Notes under the pieces: model-generated
What the model saw: only the letters and a program-made list of their open reading frames with translations
Databases searched by the model: none
Told to the model about the DNA's origin: nothing
Program-made: the position numbers and the translations under genes
Part shown: piece by piece, positions 13,213-24,985 of the stretch
Layout: the number at the start of each line of letters is the position of its first letter
Numbering within the stretch: the first letter of the stretch is position 1
Origin: Desmodus rotundus
Taxonomy: Eukaryota; Chordata; Mammalia; Chiroptera; Phyllostomidae
Reading direction: 5' to 3'
DNA length: 64,000 nucleotides
Assembly: GCF_022682495.2 (NCBI RefSeq)
Contig: NC_071389.1
Coordinates: 59,046,239-59,110,238 of the forward strand

Positions 13213-13318
13213 TTTTAAAACTGGAAACTACAGGATTCCAGTTTTGTTTTGGTTTTTTTTTGGAGGGGAAAAGTTTTAATATCTTAAAGAATTAAAATCA
13301 CACATTCCAGTTTTAAAA
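13213..13318. repeat. Inverted repeats built on TTCCAGTTTT
   Basis: TTTTAAAACTGGAA at 13213-13226 is matched by its perfect reverse complement TTCCAGTTTTAAAA at 13305-13318. A nearer arm TTCCAGTTTT at 13236-13245 forms a 10-bp stem with a 9-base loop. No function known. Confidence 0.7.
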
Positions 13319-13354
13319 TTTAACATAATATAAACCTTAAAAAAAAGAAAACAG

Positions 13355-13567
13355 CCCTCGCTGGTGGGGCTCAGTGGATTAAGTGCCAGCCTGCGCAAAC
13401 CAAAGGGTAGCTGGTTCGATTCCTAGTCAGGACACATGCCCGGGTTGCGGGCCAGGTCACCTGTGGGGGGCACTCGAGAGGCAAACACACATTGATGTTT
13501 CTCTCCCTCTCTCTCTCCCTCCCTTCCCCTCTCTAAAAACAAATAAATAAAATCTTAAAAAATACAT
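13355..13567 (+). mobile_element. VES-type SINE (subtype 1)
   Basis: Near-consensus VES: 'ccctcgctggtggggctcag', 'tggattaagtgccagcctgc', B box 'ggttcgattcctagtcagg', 'gggttgcgggccaggtc', and the (CT)-rich tail before AATAAATAAAATCTTAAA. Possible short target duplication AAAACAG (13348-13354 and 13570-13576). Less diverged than the copy at 12940, so probably younger. Confidence 0.93.
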
Positions 13568-13576
13568 GAAAAACAG

Positions 13577-15000
13577 AAAGTAATATACCTACATGTTAAA
13601 GCTGTTACGTGGTTGGGGTGATATTATGTGTGATTTTATTAATTTTTTTATCACTTTGATGCCTCCTGATTTTTCAACAATAGCAAAGTTTTATTTTGTT
13701 ATAACAAAAATACATTTAAAAATAATTAGCCCTTGGCTTATACTTTAAATAATAGTATAATTAATTAATGTCACAGTTCCTTAAGAGTCAAAAGTATATG
13801 TTGAAATAATTATTATGTGGATCATATTTCTGCATATGTTTCAAGAAAAAACAGGTGAATTTATAAACTTAATGATACATCATAAGGATTTCTGCCTTAT
13901 TTCTGGTTTAAACAGATATTTTATATTACACCTTTTATTAACCATAGTGTTTTCATTTATATTAGAATTAACTCTGCTGAATTGATCAAGATAAAAAGTT
14001 TAGGTAGAATGCTTGGTTTTCATTTGGTCATTTACACAGAGGGCTTTTTTGTTGACTATGTTAAAAATAGATTTTGCTTTCATTTAGAAAATTAAATAGA
14101 TGTGAAGTATTCTAATACAGAGGCTAAATAATTAATATGTGCTATTGAATTTGAATTCAGTAGAAAATAACGATGGTTTTAAAAATGCATTAATTTATCA
14201 ACTCATTCATTTGTTCTTTCATTAATTAGAACTTTCTCTTATTCAAATGTAGCTAAAGTTTAAAATGGAAATATGTAGCATTTAAAATATAGTGCTAAAT
14301 ATAATAAAATAATTTAGAAGCAACAATATTCTTACTACTCTTCAGCCTCATTTTTAGATTTTAATTAAGTCACACAACTGAAATAAAAAAAGACTGGCTG
14401 TGCATTTGCTTAAATTGATTCCATTAATATCTTACAATAGTGGACTTTCTTATAAGGACGTTCTACTAAGATAGTTAATAATTTGGAGAATTTAGGGAAC
14501 AGCTTCCACTATAATACAAGAGATATAAGATTGCTGATTGAGTCCAGAGTTGGCTGATATGTAGCATTATTTATCATCACTAGGTCAATACGATATATAC
14601 TGTGCCAAAAAAATTGTCTTTAAAAGCTGCTGAATCAACCATTTTTAGTTACTTTTTTTTCCAGCAAGTCTCATGATTTATTTCTAAAAAATCACTTTTA
14701 TTAACTGTCAAGTGGATCTGATGTGTCCACTTTCAAGACTAGAAACAGACAAACCTTTTTCCATTCACCAGGTTTGCATAAGCCTTAAGAGTAAGGATGG
14801 TGATTAAGAATACACAGCAAGGAATGTGCACATGGCCTTGAATAAATATCCTATCGCGTAACTCTGGCCTCAGTGGATTTCAGTTACCACAGATGTCTTC
14901 TGCGCATATCAGATGTTTAGTGGATCTCTAAAATTATTAAATTTTATATATGATACATGCATATGCATCTATAGAATATAAAAAGTTATAAATATACTTG
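13577..15000. other. AT-rich single-copy region
   Basis: Strongly AT-rich; no gene and no confidently recognised repeat. Confidence 0.5.
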
Positions 15001-15002
15001 GC

Positions 15003-15435
15003 TGTAAAAAAGAAGGAATTTTTACTCTTTGCAACAGCATAGGTGGTCCTGGGAAGCATTATGCTAAGTGAAATAAGCCAGTCAGAAAAAGACAAGTACT
15101 ATATGATTTCACTCAAGTGTGGAATCTAATGAACTAAATGAACTAATAAGAAAAATAAATAAAGACTCATAGATAGCAGGCTGATAGCTGTTGGGGTGAG
15201 GGGAGTAGTGGGATAGAGCAAAAAAGACAAAAGAGAGAGAACTCAAGGACCTGGACAACAGTGTGGTGATGGCAGGGTTGGAGGGCAACTGGAGGAGGGT
15301 AGAGCGGGGGTAAACAGTGATGGATGAAGACTTGACGTGAAGTGGTGAACACACAGTGCAGTGTACAGATGATGTGTCATAGAACTGTGCACTTGAAACC
15401 TGTAGAATTTTGTTAATAAAAAATAAATATGACAT
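15003..15435 (+). mobile_element. L1 3' end, 5'-truncated
   Basis: Begins in the last ORF2 codons ('ctctttgcaacagcatagg', 'gcattatgctaagtgaaata') and runs through a 3' UTR ending 'gtgcacttgaaacctgtaga' and AATAAAAAATAAA. This 3' UTR differs from that of the L1s at 1-4985 and 39297-39832, so it is another, older L1 subfamily. The reverse strand has open frames up to 126 codons here; they are antisense L1 3' UTR, not genes. Confidence 0.9.
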
Positions 15436-15750
15436 AAAAGAAGCATTTATTAAAATTTCAAGTTTTCTTCTTTTGACTTTTATAAGCAAAATATTTATAT
15501 TTGAGAAAAATAGAGAAATATAATATGAAGAAGAGAAAAGTATTAAAGGGAAGAGAAAAATAATATAGAGGTAATTCTATTAGCATTTTGGCATGTTCCT
15601 TTAATCAATAAATATCTCTTTTCACACAGGAAAAATTAAATAAATGCACACCCAGCATACGTGTACATGCATACTTATCAAATGCATAAAATTGGTAAAT
15701 AATTCAGGTTATTATATATAAGTTTATAATTTCTCCTTTTATCCACATAA
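15436..15750. other. Unassigned AT-rich sequence
   Basis: No gene or clear repeat recognised between the L1 tail and the mariner. Confidence 0.4.
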
Positions 15751-15752
15751 TA

Positions 15753-16288
15753 TTGAGTTGGCCAAAAAGTTCATTTGGTAATATGGCTCTAGTAGCACTT
15801 AGTTGTCTTTAACTTCGTTCGAAACAGTTTTTTTAGATTGCATTGTGACAGCTGTCATATTAGCATGCATTAAAAAAAAATCAAAATTGGTGAATTTTTG
15901 TGTAGCCATTCTAATATTGAAGATGGAAGAAAATAAGCAACATTTTTGGCATTTTATGCTTTATTATTTCAAGAACTGTAAAAATGCAACTGGAACCCAG
16001 AAATGATTTGCACAGTGTATGGAGAAGGTGCTGTGACTGATCGAATGTGTCAAAAGTGGTTTGAGAAGTTTCGTGCTGGAGATTCTCACTGGACGATGCT
16101 GCGTGGTCGGGTAGACCAGTTGAAGTTGATAGCGATGAACTGGAGACATTGAGAACAATCAACATTATACCACGCAGGAGATAGCTGACATACTCAGAAT
16201 ATCCAAACCAATAAAGTTATTGATGAAAATGAAAAAAAATATGTCTTTCACTTTACAAAAAACTAAATGAACTTTTTGACCAACCTGA
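15753..16288 (+). mobile_element. Mariner DNA transposon, internally deleted
   Basis: Terminal inverted repeats 'ttggccaaaaagttcatttg' (from about 15758) and the reverse complement of 'aactaaatgaactttttgac' near 16261-16280, with TA target duplications at 15751-15752 and 16289-16290. Inside, the transposase begins at ATG 15923 with MEENKQHFWHFMLYYFKN and continues after a frameshift near 16000 as VYGEGAVTDRMCQKWFEKF and then AGDSHWT, the paired-type DNA-binding half. After about 16210 the sequence jumps to the 3' terminal repeat, so the catalytic DDD half is deleted. About 536 bp instead of about 1.3 kb. Non-autonomous and dead. Confidence 0.9.
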
Positions 16289-16622
16289 TATTATGTCATT
16301 TGATCCATTATAGCATATAATATCCTCCCATATTATTGGCTACTTAAATGTCATTTTCCACTAAACATTTTTTTTGGCCACATAAATAGTCCATTATGTG
16401 AAACTATAATTTACTTAACTATTATACTTTGATATTCAGGTTTTATTAAAGATTTACTACTACAAAGAATATTCTCATGGACATGTTTAGCCAAAATCTT
16501 TCTTTATTTCTAATAATTGCTGTGTCTAATTTTTTATATATATATATATAAATTTGTTTAAATACATTCTCAGAGTCATTATTAATCTCTTGCAAGGAGA
16601 CATGACCAACATGGGATATATG
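16289..16622. other. AT-rich spacer
   Basis: No gene. A short (TA)n run at about 16535-16551. Confidence 0.45.
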
Positions 16623-16631
16623 TGAATTATT

Positions 16632-16835
16632 ATTTTTTAAAATTTTATTACATTTATTGGGTGACATTGGCTAATAAAATTATAGAGGTTTCAAGTGTTC
16701 AATTCTATAATACATCATCTGTGTATTGCATTGTGTGTTTACATCATTCTGTAACCATATGTTTGACCCCCCTTTACCCTCTTCTGCCTCTCCCCATCCT
16801 CCTTGCCCTCTGGTAATCATACTATTGTGTACATT
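16632..16835 (-). mobile_element. L1 3' end inserted in reverse, with 9-bp target duplication
   Basis: Reverse complement of an L1 3' UTR of the same general type as 15003-15435 ('ataaaattatagaggtttca', 'caattctataatacatcatc'). The poly(A) tail appears as the T-run just after 16631. TGAATTATT occurs on both sides (16623-16631 and 16836-16844) as the target duplication. 5'-truncated copy of about 200 bp. Confidence 0.85.
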
Positions 16836-16875
16836 TGAATTATTTTTAAATGTACTTTAAGTAAAGTGATAATGT

Positions 16876-16935
16876 TCCTTTATTCATTTAAGTATCTATT
16901 GAATACCTGCTGTGTCGGCACTGCTCTGGATGGTG
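16876..16935 (-). repeat. L2 3' tail fragment (reverse)
   Basis: 'agtatctattgaatacctgc' then 'gcactgctctggatgg' is the reverse of the L2 end. Confidence 0.5.
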
Positions 16936-17033
16936 GAGAGCCCTCCTTTCAGTATCGGTTTATACTGATGCTGTTCAAATTGCTTTAGCCAAGGTCACTG
17001 TAATGCTGTATGTTGCAAAATCCAATGGTCAAT

Positions 17034-17100
17034 TTATATATATACATATACATATAAATTACATATGTGACTGATATATGTGACATATATATATGTGAAT
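17034..17100. repeat. TA/CATA microsatellite
   Basis: Repeated tatata/catata units inside the L2 reverse-transcriptase segment. Confidence 0.8.
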
Positions 17101-17541
17101 AACTGATCAATATTTGAAATACTCCTCTTTGATTTCACTGGCTGCTCTTTCTTTGCTGGCTTATTTTTATTTTCTGACCCGTACATATGCAAGTGATGTA
17201 GGGCTAATACCTCAAACTTGTTTATGGTGTTCACAAGCCAGATGATCTCATCTGTCCCATAGCTTTAAATACAATCTATTATTTCCTAACAAGAGCCACG
17301 TCTATATTCTCTCCCTGACTTTGTCCTATATTCCAGGTCTACGTGGCCAATTTGATCTCTCCACTTGAATACCTAGTAGACATTTTAAACTTAACGCGCC
17401 CAAAGCTGAACTACTGATTTCACACTCTCCCGCTGACAGAGCAAACAGCCTGCTTCTGCAGTGGTTTCCTGTCACCCACCCCTCCCAAGGAATGACGACC
17501 CCGTTCATCGAACTTCTCTCTCCCAAACGTTGGAGCCACCA

Positions 17542-17682
17542 TATGATTCATTCAGCAAATAATTATTGAATGGCACTTATATTCCAGGCTCTGTTGTAAA
17601 TGATGGCGATCAGTCAGTTGAACTAACACATGCATATCGCACACACCCTCCCCAAATAGAATTTATATTCTAGTGAACTTGA
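17542..17682 (-). repeat. L2 3' tail (reverse), nested in L2
   Basis: 'attcattcagcaaataatta' then 'ttatattccaggctctgttg' and 'atagaatttatattctagtg' match the reversed L2 3' end. It separates two parts of the forward L2. Confidence 0.65.
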
Positions 17683-18040
17683 TTTCTGTCTCTCTCAGCC
17701 CCCATCAGTGCCTCAGCAAATTTGGTTGATTATGTTTTCATCATATATCTAAATCTGGCCACTTTCTAGATCTACACCCTTTTCCACCTTGTCCAAGCCA
17801 TCACAGTCTTTCTCCTGGACTATTGCATTAGCCTTCTAACTGGTCTCTTTGACTTCTCTCTTTGCTCCAGCAAAGTTTCTTGTCAACACAGCATCAAGAG
17901 GGATCTTTTAAAAACTGAAGTCAGATCTTGTCACTCTTCAATTTAAAATCATCCCCATTTCAAAGTAAAATCCAAAGTCTTTCCCATGAACTTTCAGAAA
18001 TATAGTAGGAACTCAACAAATATCTAGGATGAAAGGCTGG

Positions 18041-21000
18041 AGGAAGGGCTAAAAGAATATGAGTTACAGGCTGTGTATATACAGCCCTTCCCAACTTAAT
18101 TTCAAAGCCAATATCAAGCTTGTTATTACGGTTGGAGGGGGTCTCTCTTTACTGACACAGAGGTCTGAGTATTTGATTGACAAACAGTCAATCTAGTTTT
18201 TGACATTAAGACCAATCGGGTTAGATGTGGCCATGGATACTTTAGGAAGAAAAAAAAAACTGGATCTTTTCAGTAGGAGGAAGGAGATTGATTTGCCATA
18301 GAGGCTTTACTCTGAGCATTTACCGTCTTCTTTTATGTGGTATTGAAGAGCTATAAATTCAGATGCTCAAGTATGATTCAATCTATCCATATAAAATTCT
18401 TGATTTATGTGAATCATGTGTCATCTATTGCCCAGTAGTTACGGATATCAGTCGCTCTGCACCTACCTCATCTGTTATCGTTAACATTAATCGGTTGACC
18501 AAGCTTGGCAAGCTACCCAGACTTTAATCCATAAGTGGAAACAAGAAAAAAAAATCAATTCTTTTTGGTTTATATGTGTGAAATTAAAACACTTCTAGTT
18601 TAAAAACTCTGCCTGACCTAAAAGAACTAAGTTTGCCTCACCATCATTCTTGAAATAGAACCATTTGTTACAACTTACCTGTTAATGTGTTGATCAGTGG
18701 CAAATTTCACTTAGTGGTATTCAGTATTAATTTTAGTACCTAGCTGAGTGGCTTGCAGTACTAAAGGGCTATTTGCTGCCTCCTTTCTTTAAAAAATGGG
18801 AGCAATTATTTGTACTTATGAGAGTGATGGGAACAACCCAACACTAAAAATAGAAATCATAAAATTAGCCACAGGCAAATTACAGAGCAGGACAAGTCCA
18901 TGAATATTTCCTCCGACTGGCCTGCTGCTGACCTCTCTCTTGAACTGGATGGGCTGCTTACTTGAATGGATGACATGTTGGGGAGCCCCCTTGTCTCACC
19001 TGGTTCCATGTTTCTTCAGCTCAAAATGCCAATTGAAGGTTTTGTTTGATACTGCACTTTGGTTCTGGAGACAAACCTATTAGAACCGTAGCCGAGAGTA
19101 GAAAATGCATTATGTCAGGGCCACCTGTTTAATTTAAGCCATACCCTTTGGACTGGGCGACAATTTTGTGGTTTTAATTCTACTTTCATGTCTTTGAATT
19201 TTAAGCTGCTTCTGTGTAAATTTAATCTCTATATATTTAATGCAGGAAAATGTTTTGAATTGGAGAAGTTCTATTTGTTATTACTACCCAAAATACATGT
19301 ATCCGTTCCTACCAAAAACACCTCCCCCCAATAAATAAATAAATAAATAAGCTGACTCATCTCTGGAGAAGAGAAAGAGGAAAAAATAATAATACATCAG
19401 GAAAAAGGCTCGAAACAAAATCACATTTAGTGATCAGATTCTCTGTCTTCTTGGCTGCTGTTGCCAAGGCTTCTGCAATTACTATCTTTTTTGTATTGGA
19501 ATGAACACATGGAAGCAAACAGAACTTGCACATAGTGAAAGAAATATAAGAATCATTTGGGTGTAGGTGGAAAGGAAGTGATAAAGTTCAGAGGAGCAGA
19601 TGTTCTAAGAGTTATTAAAACTCTTCAGAATGAAATTTCATATCCTGTGTCTAATTATCGCATTGCTCTTCTTGGATCCTAACGAGTCAGACCTGCTCAG
19701 ATTTTGAGGAAACTGAAGAGTAATGGCATGCAGAGGGCAAGCCACTTGCACGCTGACCGCTGACAACTTTTAGCCCAGGACATGTTGAACCTCTCTCTCT
19801 TCAGCTGATCACCTACAGTGGCAGAGCACTGCCCACAAAAATGACAGAAAAGAGCCCTTCTGGCTGTGTGGTTCCCATTCTTCAAGTGTATTATCAGAAT
19901 TCCTGCTCTGAACCCCCTGCTACATTATTGTTCTTAACATACGTGCTCTTCGATTTGTTTGACTTTGTGTTTGCAATGCCTTAAAACAGATTCCATGTGG
20001 TTCTCCAGTGCCAACGTATCTGAGCAGGCATTTTCTTTCCATGCAAAATTAGGTTTTCTGCACCGATAGATTGGGAGCTAAATGCTTCATATTTATTATC
20101 TTTAAGGTGTTGTGTTAATGAAAGAATTTTAATCATTGACATTGCTCTGTGAATTATGTATTACAAAAACCCCTGCTGGTGAGTTAGACAAAATTAACCT
20201 ACTGTAAGGGGCATTAAAAAAAAATCACAGCTAATTAGTAAGCCAACAGGAACAAAGAAGATGTAAAACAAAGATGTGGAGAACAAGACAGTCAGGTAGG
20301 AACACTGCCTCTGTTTCGACGTGGTTCTTTCATTCAGGTGACATTTGTGATGCTTGCCGTTGCTGGAATCTCCCTCTAATCTGATACGTTCCATTAGACT
20401 TGAGCATTTTTTATGTTTTGTAATTAGTTTTCTAAGCTATAGACTCTTCACTCTTTCAAACTGTGGAAATCCAAAGGCTCATAATAGAAAATGGAAGATA
20501 TTTTTAAATGCTTTTAAATTATTTCCCAAGCGATCTATATTAGAGATGTAAAGCAATTCGTGGGGATTATAATGGGAAATGATTTTCATTGCCTTTTTCT
20601 CCTTGAATCACTCTGTACACTCATCATATATCCTGTATACATTCCTGTCTGTTAAGTAGCAAAGCTTTGTCCAGGCTCCCTTCTGGATGCAATTCCTTGT
20701 GGAGCGGACACAAAGGCGGGCAAGGGTTGAAGTTGCAGAGGGCTTGCCTCCTTAGCTCCTCCTCCTGCTGACAGCCCAAGGGCCATGCATCACACTGCTG
20801 GTGCAGGAGCTGGGAGGAGACAATTGACCCTGAGAGGCTGCCGGAGAGGTGCTCATGCTGGGCCCCATTTGTTTATAATTGCTCTTTCTAAGTTATAGGT
20901 GGAGATAAAACAACCAAAATGGGACAAGCAGAGGCAAGAGACAACGATAATGTCTATTTCAATGTTTCCCTGCTCAACAGAGGCCCCGAGCATTAAAAAA

Positions 21001-21530
21001 GGATAAGACAATTCTTTGACCTTTCATTTTCTTCTGGATTATTTCCTTTTATTATTTTCATGTTAAAATTTCTCTCCCAGCCTAATGACATCCAAGATCA
21101 TTGTCTTTCTGGTGAGAATCTGATCTGTTGTTCTTTAACAAAGTATGATTAATCTTTTCTCTTCCAACCTCTTAGCTTTTCGTTACAGTAACCTCTGACC
21201 TTTGGATGATTAAAAACAAAAGCAAACTGAGGAATTTTGTAAAAATCTTGCCGCTTTTAGGCAGAAGGAAACGGGGAAACAATGCAGAGCAAGGTGGGGT
21301 TCCTGTTTTAAAAGTGACATAAAGTGTAGAAGGACACGGGAGGTCACCTGTAGGATGTAAGCCCTTCACGTGGGAATTGTGGCTCTTGCTACATTCATTC
21401 AACTTTGAGTAGTTGGCGTCTCTTTCATGTTTATCTTTACTGTTTTTTAATGGGCTTACAGAACTCAAAGGATTGTTCTAACTTTCAATTCAAATGAGTT
21501 TCCTCTTTTATTATAAGCTCAGTGAAAACC
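18041..21530. other. Single-copy region without recognised genes
   Basis: No exon or clear repeat seen, apart from short A-runs (18251-18260, 18546-18553) and an (AATA)n run at 19331-19350. Blocks such as 20670-21070 look like conserved non-coding DNA by eye but cannot be tested here. Confidence 0.45.
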
Positions 21531-21539
21531 AGTTGAAAT

Positions 21540-22078
21540 AGTGTAATAAATTTGAATGTAGATGAGTCTCGGAGCCCTCTTCCCATAGCTTTCTGCTTCC
21601 ATCTTCATCATTAGAAGAGGAGGCTCCGGAACCTACCCTTCCCTCTGCAGCCTCTCCAATGCTACCTGCTTGGAACCTACCTGACTTTTTACTGTTTATG
21701 TCAGTCACTTCAAGAGTGCCAGTGTCCAGGCCACCCCTTTCTACCACACTCTACCTCCCACAGGCTGACCCGTAACCCCTAGCCTCCAAACTCCCTTTCA
21801 GTGTGGTCCCATTCTAATATTAGCACAATTTCCTGGGCCCCTGACTTTATCTCTAAATGTTCCCCTCATAGTTTTGTTTGATTGGGAATCTGGCTCCGTT
21901 TTGAGGACTAAGTTACTTACCTCCCTCTCCCTTGGGAGCGCTTTCAGTCTCCCCAGAGCCCTCTCCTCACAGGCCCAGGAGTGGAATGGGTTCTTTTGCT
22001 CCTCCATTGCCCTTTCCAGATGAGTTGCTTTCCCCTCCACTCTAAAAATCCCACTTGACCTCAGTTTTTCCATTATTC
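21540..22078. other. Pyrimidine-rich unassigned stretch
   Basis: C/T-rich sequence that resembles old LINE coding text in composition, directly before recognisable L2, but no motif allowed a firm call. The reverse-strand open frames (78 and 91 codons) match nothing known. Confidence 0.3.
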
Positions 22079-22079
22079 C

Positions 22080-22600
22080 CCATTGTTGCCAACCTCTACT
22101 GGCCTCTGGGTGGGTCCCTTTTATAATTTGATGATTTTCACTCCTAGCTCATTGCCACTTTCACCAGTATTACCTCCAAAGTCACGACTTCATTGACTTC
22201 ATTCATGGTGATTTAAATAAATATGCACAGGGATGGTCTTTCTAACGCCTGGCTCCCCAGCTCCTCAACCACTTCTCTTCCAGGACTCTTTATTCTTACC
22301 TACTTTAGTCTTTCCTTTCTGAGGTTATACTCTTAGAGGCTAGACTTGATCATTGTCAATCACGGCACAGCATCTTCCCATAATTCCCACATCCTGCCTT
22401 TCATCCCTTGCTACTGCCTCCTATCTTTCCAATACCCTCTCTCTCTTTCCTTTCCCTCAATGATCTTCGGGCACCACAGTGACATCCACTGTACTGGGAT
22501 GATTGATTACTTTGGACTTTCCTTACCAACCCATGTCCTCACTGGCTCCCTTCCACAGCTTGAATCTCTTTGGGCTTTTATTGTGGTAAATATCATATCA
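22080..22600 (+). mobile_element. L2 LINE, endonuclease region
   Basis: 'catggtgatttaaataaat' corresponds to the L2 endonuclease GDFN box (reads HGDLNKYAQ), preceded and followed by L2-like text ('ggctccccagctcctcaac', 'caccacagtgacatccactg'). Strongly diverged, no open frame. Confidence 0.55.
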
Positions 22601-22622
22601 TATCATCATATCATGATGGTGT
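22587..22622. repeat. ATCAT microsatellite
   Basis: Repeated atcat/catat units. Confidence 0.8.
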
Positions 22623-22761
22623 GATGTGTTTCTACTACCCACTCTCCTGGGTGAGTCAGACTTTCTCCTGTCTTGTTTAATATCATGCATCATGCATTGA
22701 TCCATATCAGACTCTTGGCCAGTTCATAACTGTGCTGGGCATGCTCTTTCAGGCTCTCCTG

Positions 22762-22962
22762 ACAGCTCCACCCCTTACAGCTGTGTGGTCTTGGGCAACT
22801 TGCTTGCCTTCTTTGTACTTCAACTTCCTCATCTGTAACATACGTATATTATAAATATATTTTTGGATTGTTGTGAGGATTAGTTGAAATAATATTAATA
22901 AAGTCCCTAGTTTACTATCAAACACAGAGTAGGGGCTCAAAAATATTGGACAATATTATTTC
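22762..22962 (+). repeat. MIR SINE
   Basis: 'acagctgtgtggtcttgggc', 'ttcctcatctgtaacatac', 'ttgttgtgaggattagttg', 'cagagtaggggctcaaaaat': an almost complete forward MIR. Confidence 0.88.
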
Positions 22963-24770
22963 TACATTTATTTTAGGGGGCCAGGAATAAAGTCCAACTG
23001 ATCTGTAAAGGCCAGAACATAATTTTATTTCTGATGAATTTGTTACATCTTCTTCTACTACTATAGCATCGTAAGCTAGTCTTTTGCAGTATTATTACCC
23101 TGCGTTGTATTTATTTCTTTTAAGTCTGACTCCTCAGATAAAGTAACTTTTCCTTGATAACACTTCATACGTCTTATTTAAATTTATATTTAGATGCCCT
23201 CGCCTTGGGATGGGCAAAAATTATGTGCCAGTTGTGTGAAAAATGTAGTCAATATTTCAGTGTAATACAGTACTTTTCCTGTGTCTAGGTATATTGCCAA
23301 AATTGTTCTCAATAATAATTTTAAAAGAATTATTTGAAAACAAATACTCTAGTAGAATTTGAATTCTGCACAATGTCCATACATGCTAAAATCACATCAA
23401 ATTAGTCAGATGGTTGAATGGGTATCATCAATTGAATACATGGTCTGTGGTCAGTGCGGAGGCTAGACCAAGGACCTTACTTTCTAACACAAGCCCTCGT
23501 CAGACTAGCATAGTCACAGTCGTGTGTGTGCTGAGATGCCTTTCAGAGTTCAGCTGCTCCTCTGGTTTATTCTGCAACAGATTTGACACTCCAAAGCATG
23601 AGCTGCTTCCCTGTATAAACTCAACTTCAGACTTCAGTGTGAGAGACATCTATTTATCTTCCCTGTGGGGATTCTATGGTGTTCCTCCCTTGAAAAACTC
23701 TTTCCTCCTTCAGAGTATCAGGAACATAAAATGCTACTAAAGTGAAGGTTTGGTTTGAGGCTGGCTGAGAAAGGAATATTCTGCTGCTATTCTTTTTCTT
23801 GCATTTGTCCTATACATTTTTATCTTTGCATCTGTAACAAGATTATTTAATAGAAGTCACAAAAATCAATGTTGTTATATGCATTTTACTGATGGAATAT
23901 GAAATAAGAGGTGCGGGTTGTTTGCCCTCATGTGAAAGTCTGCCATCCTCAGGTCTGGAGGTAGTTGTTCCCGAACCTAACACTCTTTCCCTTGCTGTTT
24001 TAAATTTTCATCACCCAGGGCTTGACTCATGTAAGAAAGAACTACTATTTCAAGTTTATGTTTGGACATATCACTTTTTTAAGGGAAAGTGGGAGAACAA
24101 TGAGCAAACTGTCTGTGGATGTTGTCACCACGTATAAACAGTTTTGCTGAGGGCATTTCAAGGTGTGAAGAACTGTCAGCTGAAAAAGATCTATTGGTTC
24201 TCTGGCTTTCCAGCATCTGGGAAAGAGCCGAGCAGCCAGTGGAAACCTTATACCATGCAAAATTGTATTCGATTTTTCATAGTTAGCTGGCTCCCCTTCC
24301 CCTTTTGAATGGAGAACCCCTACAGGGCCTTTTCCCCTCCCGCTCCACACCCAGCCTGACGGATCATCTGCAGCTCTCTGGGGGCACTTCCTCAGGAAGG
24401 ACACAAAGAAATATTGTACAAGTAAAATGCTAGGAGGGGACCAGGCAAATATCTACACGCATGTCGGAACTTAAAAAGCTAGGGAGAGCTGGTGCCAACA
24501 TTTGAGTCTATGAGTAACTTTTAAGAAATTGACCGGTTCTTACAGCTGATCAGTTAATCTGTTGTGCAACAGTGAAAGCAGGCAAAGAACAAGTGGCTCT
24601 CTAACAAAGCAACCCTTTGTTACTTGTAAACTAGTGTCTTCCACGCTGAAACCATAGTTACTGCACAATGAACTACGGGAGGACAAAAAGACCATGAGGG
24701 CTGCCACTGCACAACAGACGTCCAGGGCCACAAGGACAGACTTCAGGTCACTGGCCTCTACGCTAAAAAT
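22963..24770. other. Single-copy region
   Basis: No gene or clear repeat recognised. Open frames up to 119 codons (24045-24404, reverse) have no known family and no codon-bias or splice context supporting them. Confidence 0.45.
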
Positions 24771-24774
24771 GAGA

Positions 24775-24985
24775 ATACTATTATTATTAGCATCACTATT
24801 GTTTATCGACTGATTTCTAAGTATCAGCTCCTGTGCTAAACAATCAAAGGCGCTTCGTTGTCTCATTTAATCCTTGTAAGAACTCCGCCAAGTTGCTCTA
24901 TTATTACCACTTTGCAGGAGTGGGAACTGGAACTTGAAAAGGTTATATCACTGGGGAAAGTCAGGTAGAGAGTAAGGAACTGTGA
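24775..24985 (-). repeat. MIR SINE (reverse)
   Basis: 'attattattagcatcact', 'atcagctcctgtgctaaac', 'tctcatttaatccttgtaag', then 'gggaactggaacttgaaaag'. Confidence 0.75.

Larger units (their letters stand above)
16968..18040 (+). mobile_element. L2 LINE, reverse-transcriptase region to 3' end, interrupted
   Basis: Co-linear with the L2 ORF2: 'gctttagccaaggtcactg', 'aaatccaatggtcaattt', 'cactggctgctctttctttg', 'ggtgttcacaagccagatga' (the region before the YADD box), 'cttaacgcgcccaaagctga', 'gactattgcattagccttct', 'gaagtcagatcttgtcactc', and the L2 end 'agtaggaactcaacaaatat' at about 18005. Interrupted by an AT microsatellite at 17034-17100 and a reversed L2 tail at 17542-17682. L2 stopped moving long before bats arose; every frame is broken. 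Confidence 0.8.

Noticed and set aside
12940..13567. tRNA genes
   Set aside because: A- and B-box-like text belongs to SINEs; no cloverleaf-forming tRNA is present.
15109..15489. 126-codon reverse open frame
   Set aside because: It is the antisense of an L1 3' UTR (15003-15435); low-complexity Ser/Leu/Pro text, no protein family.
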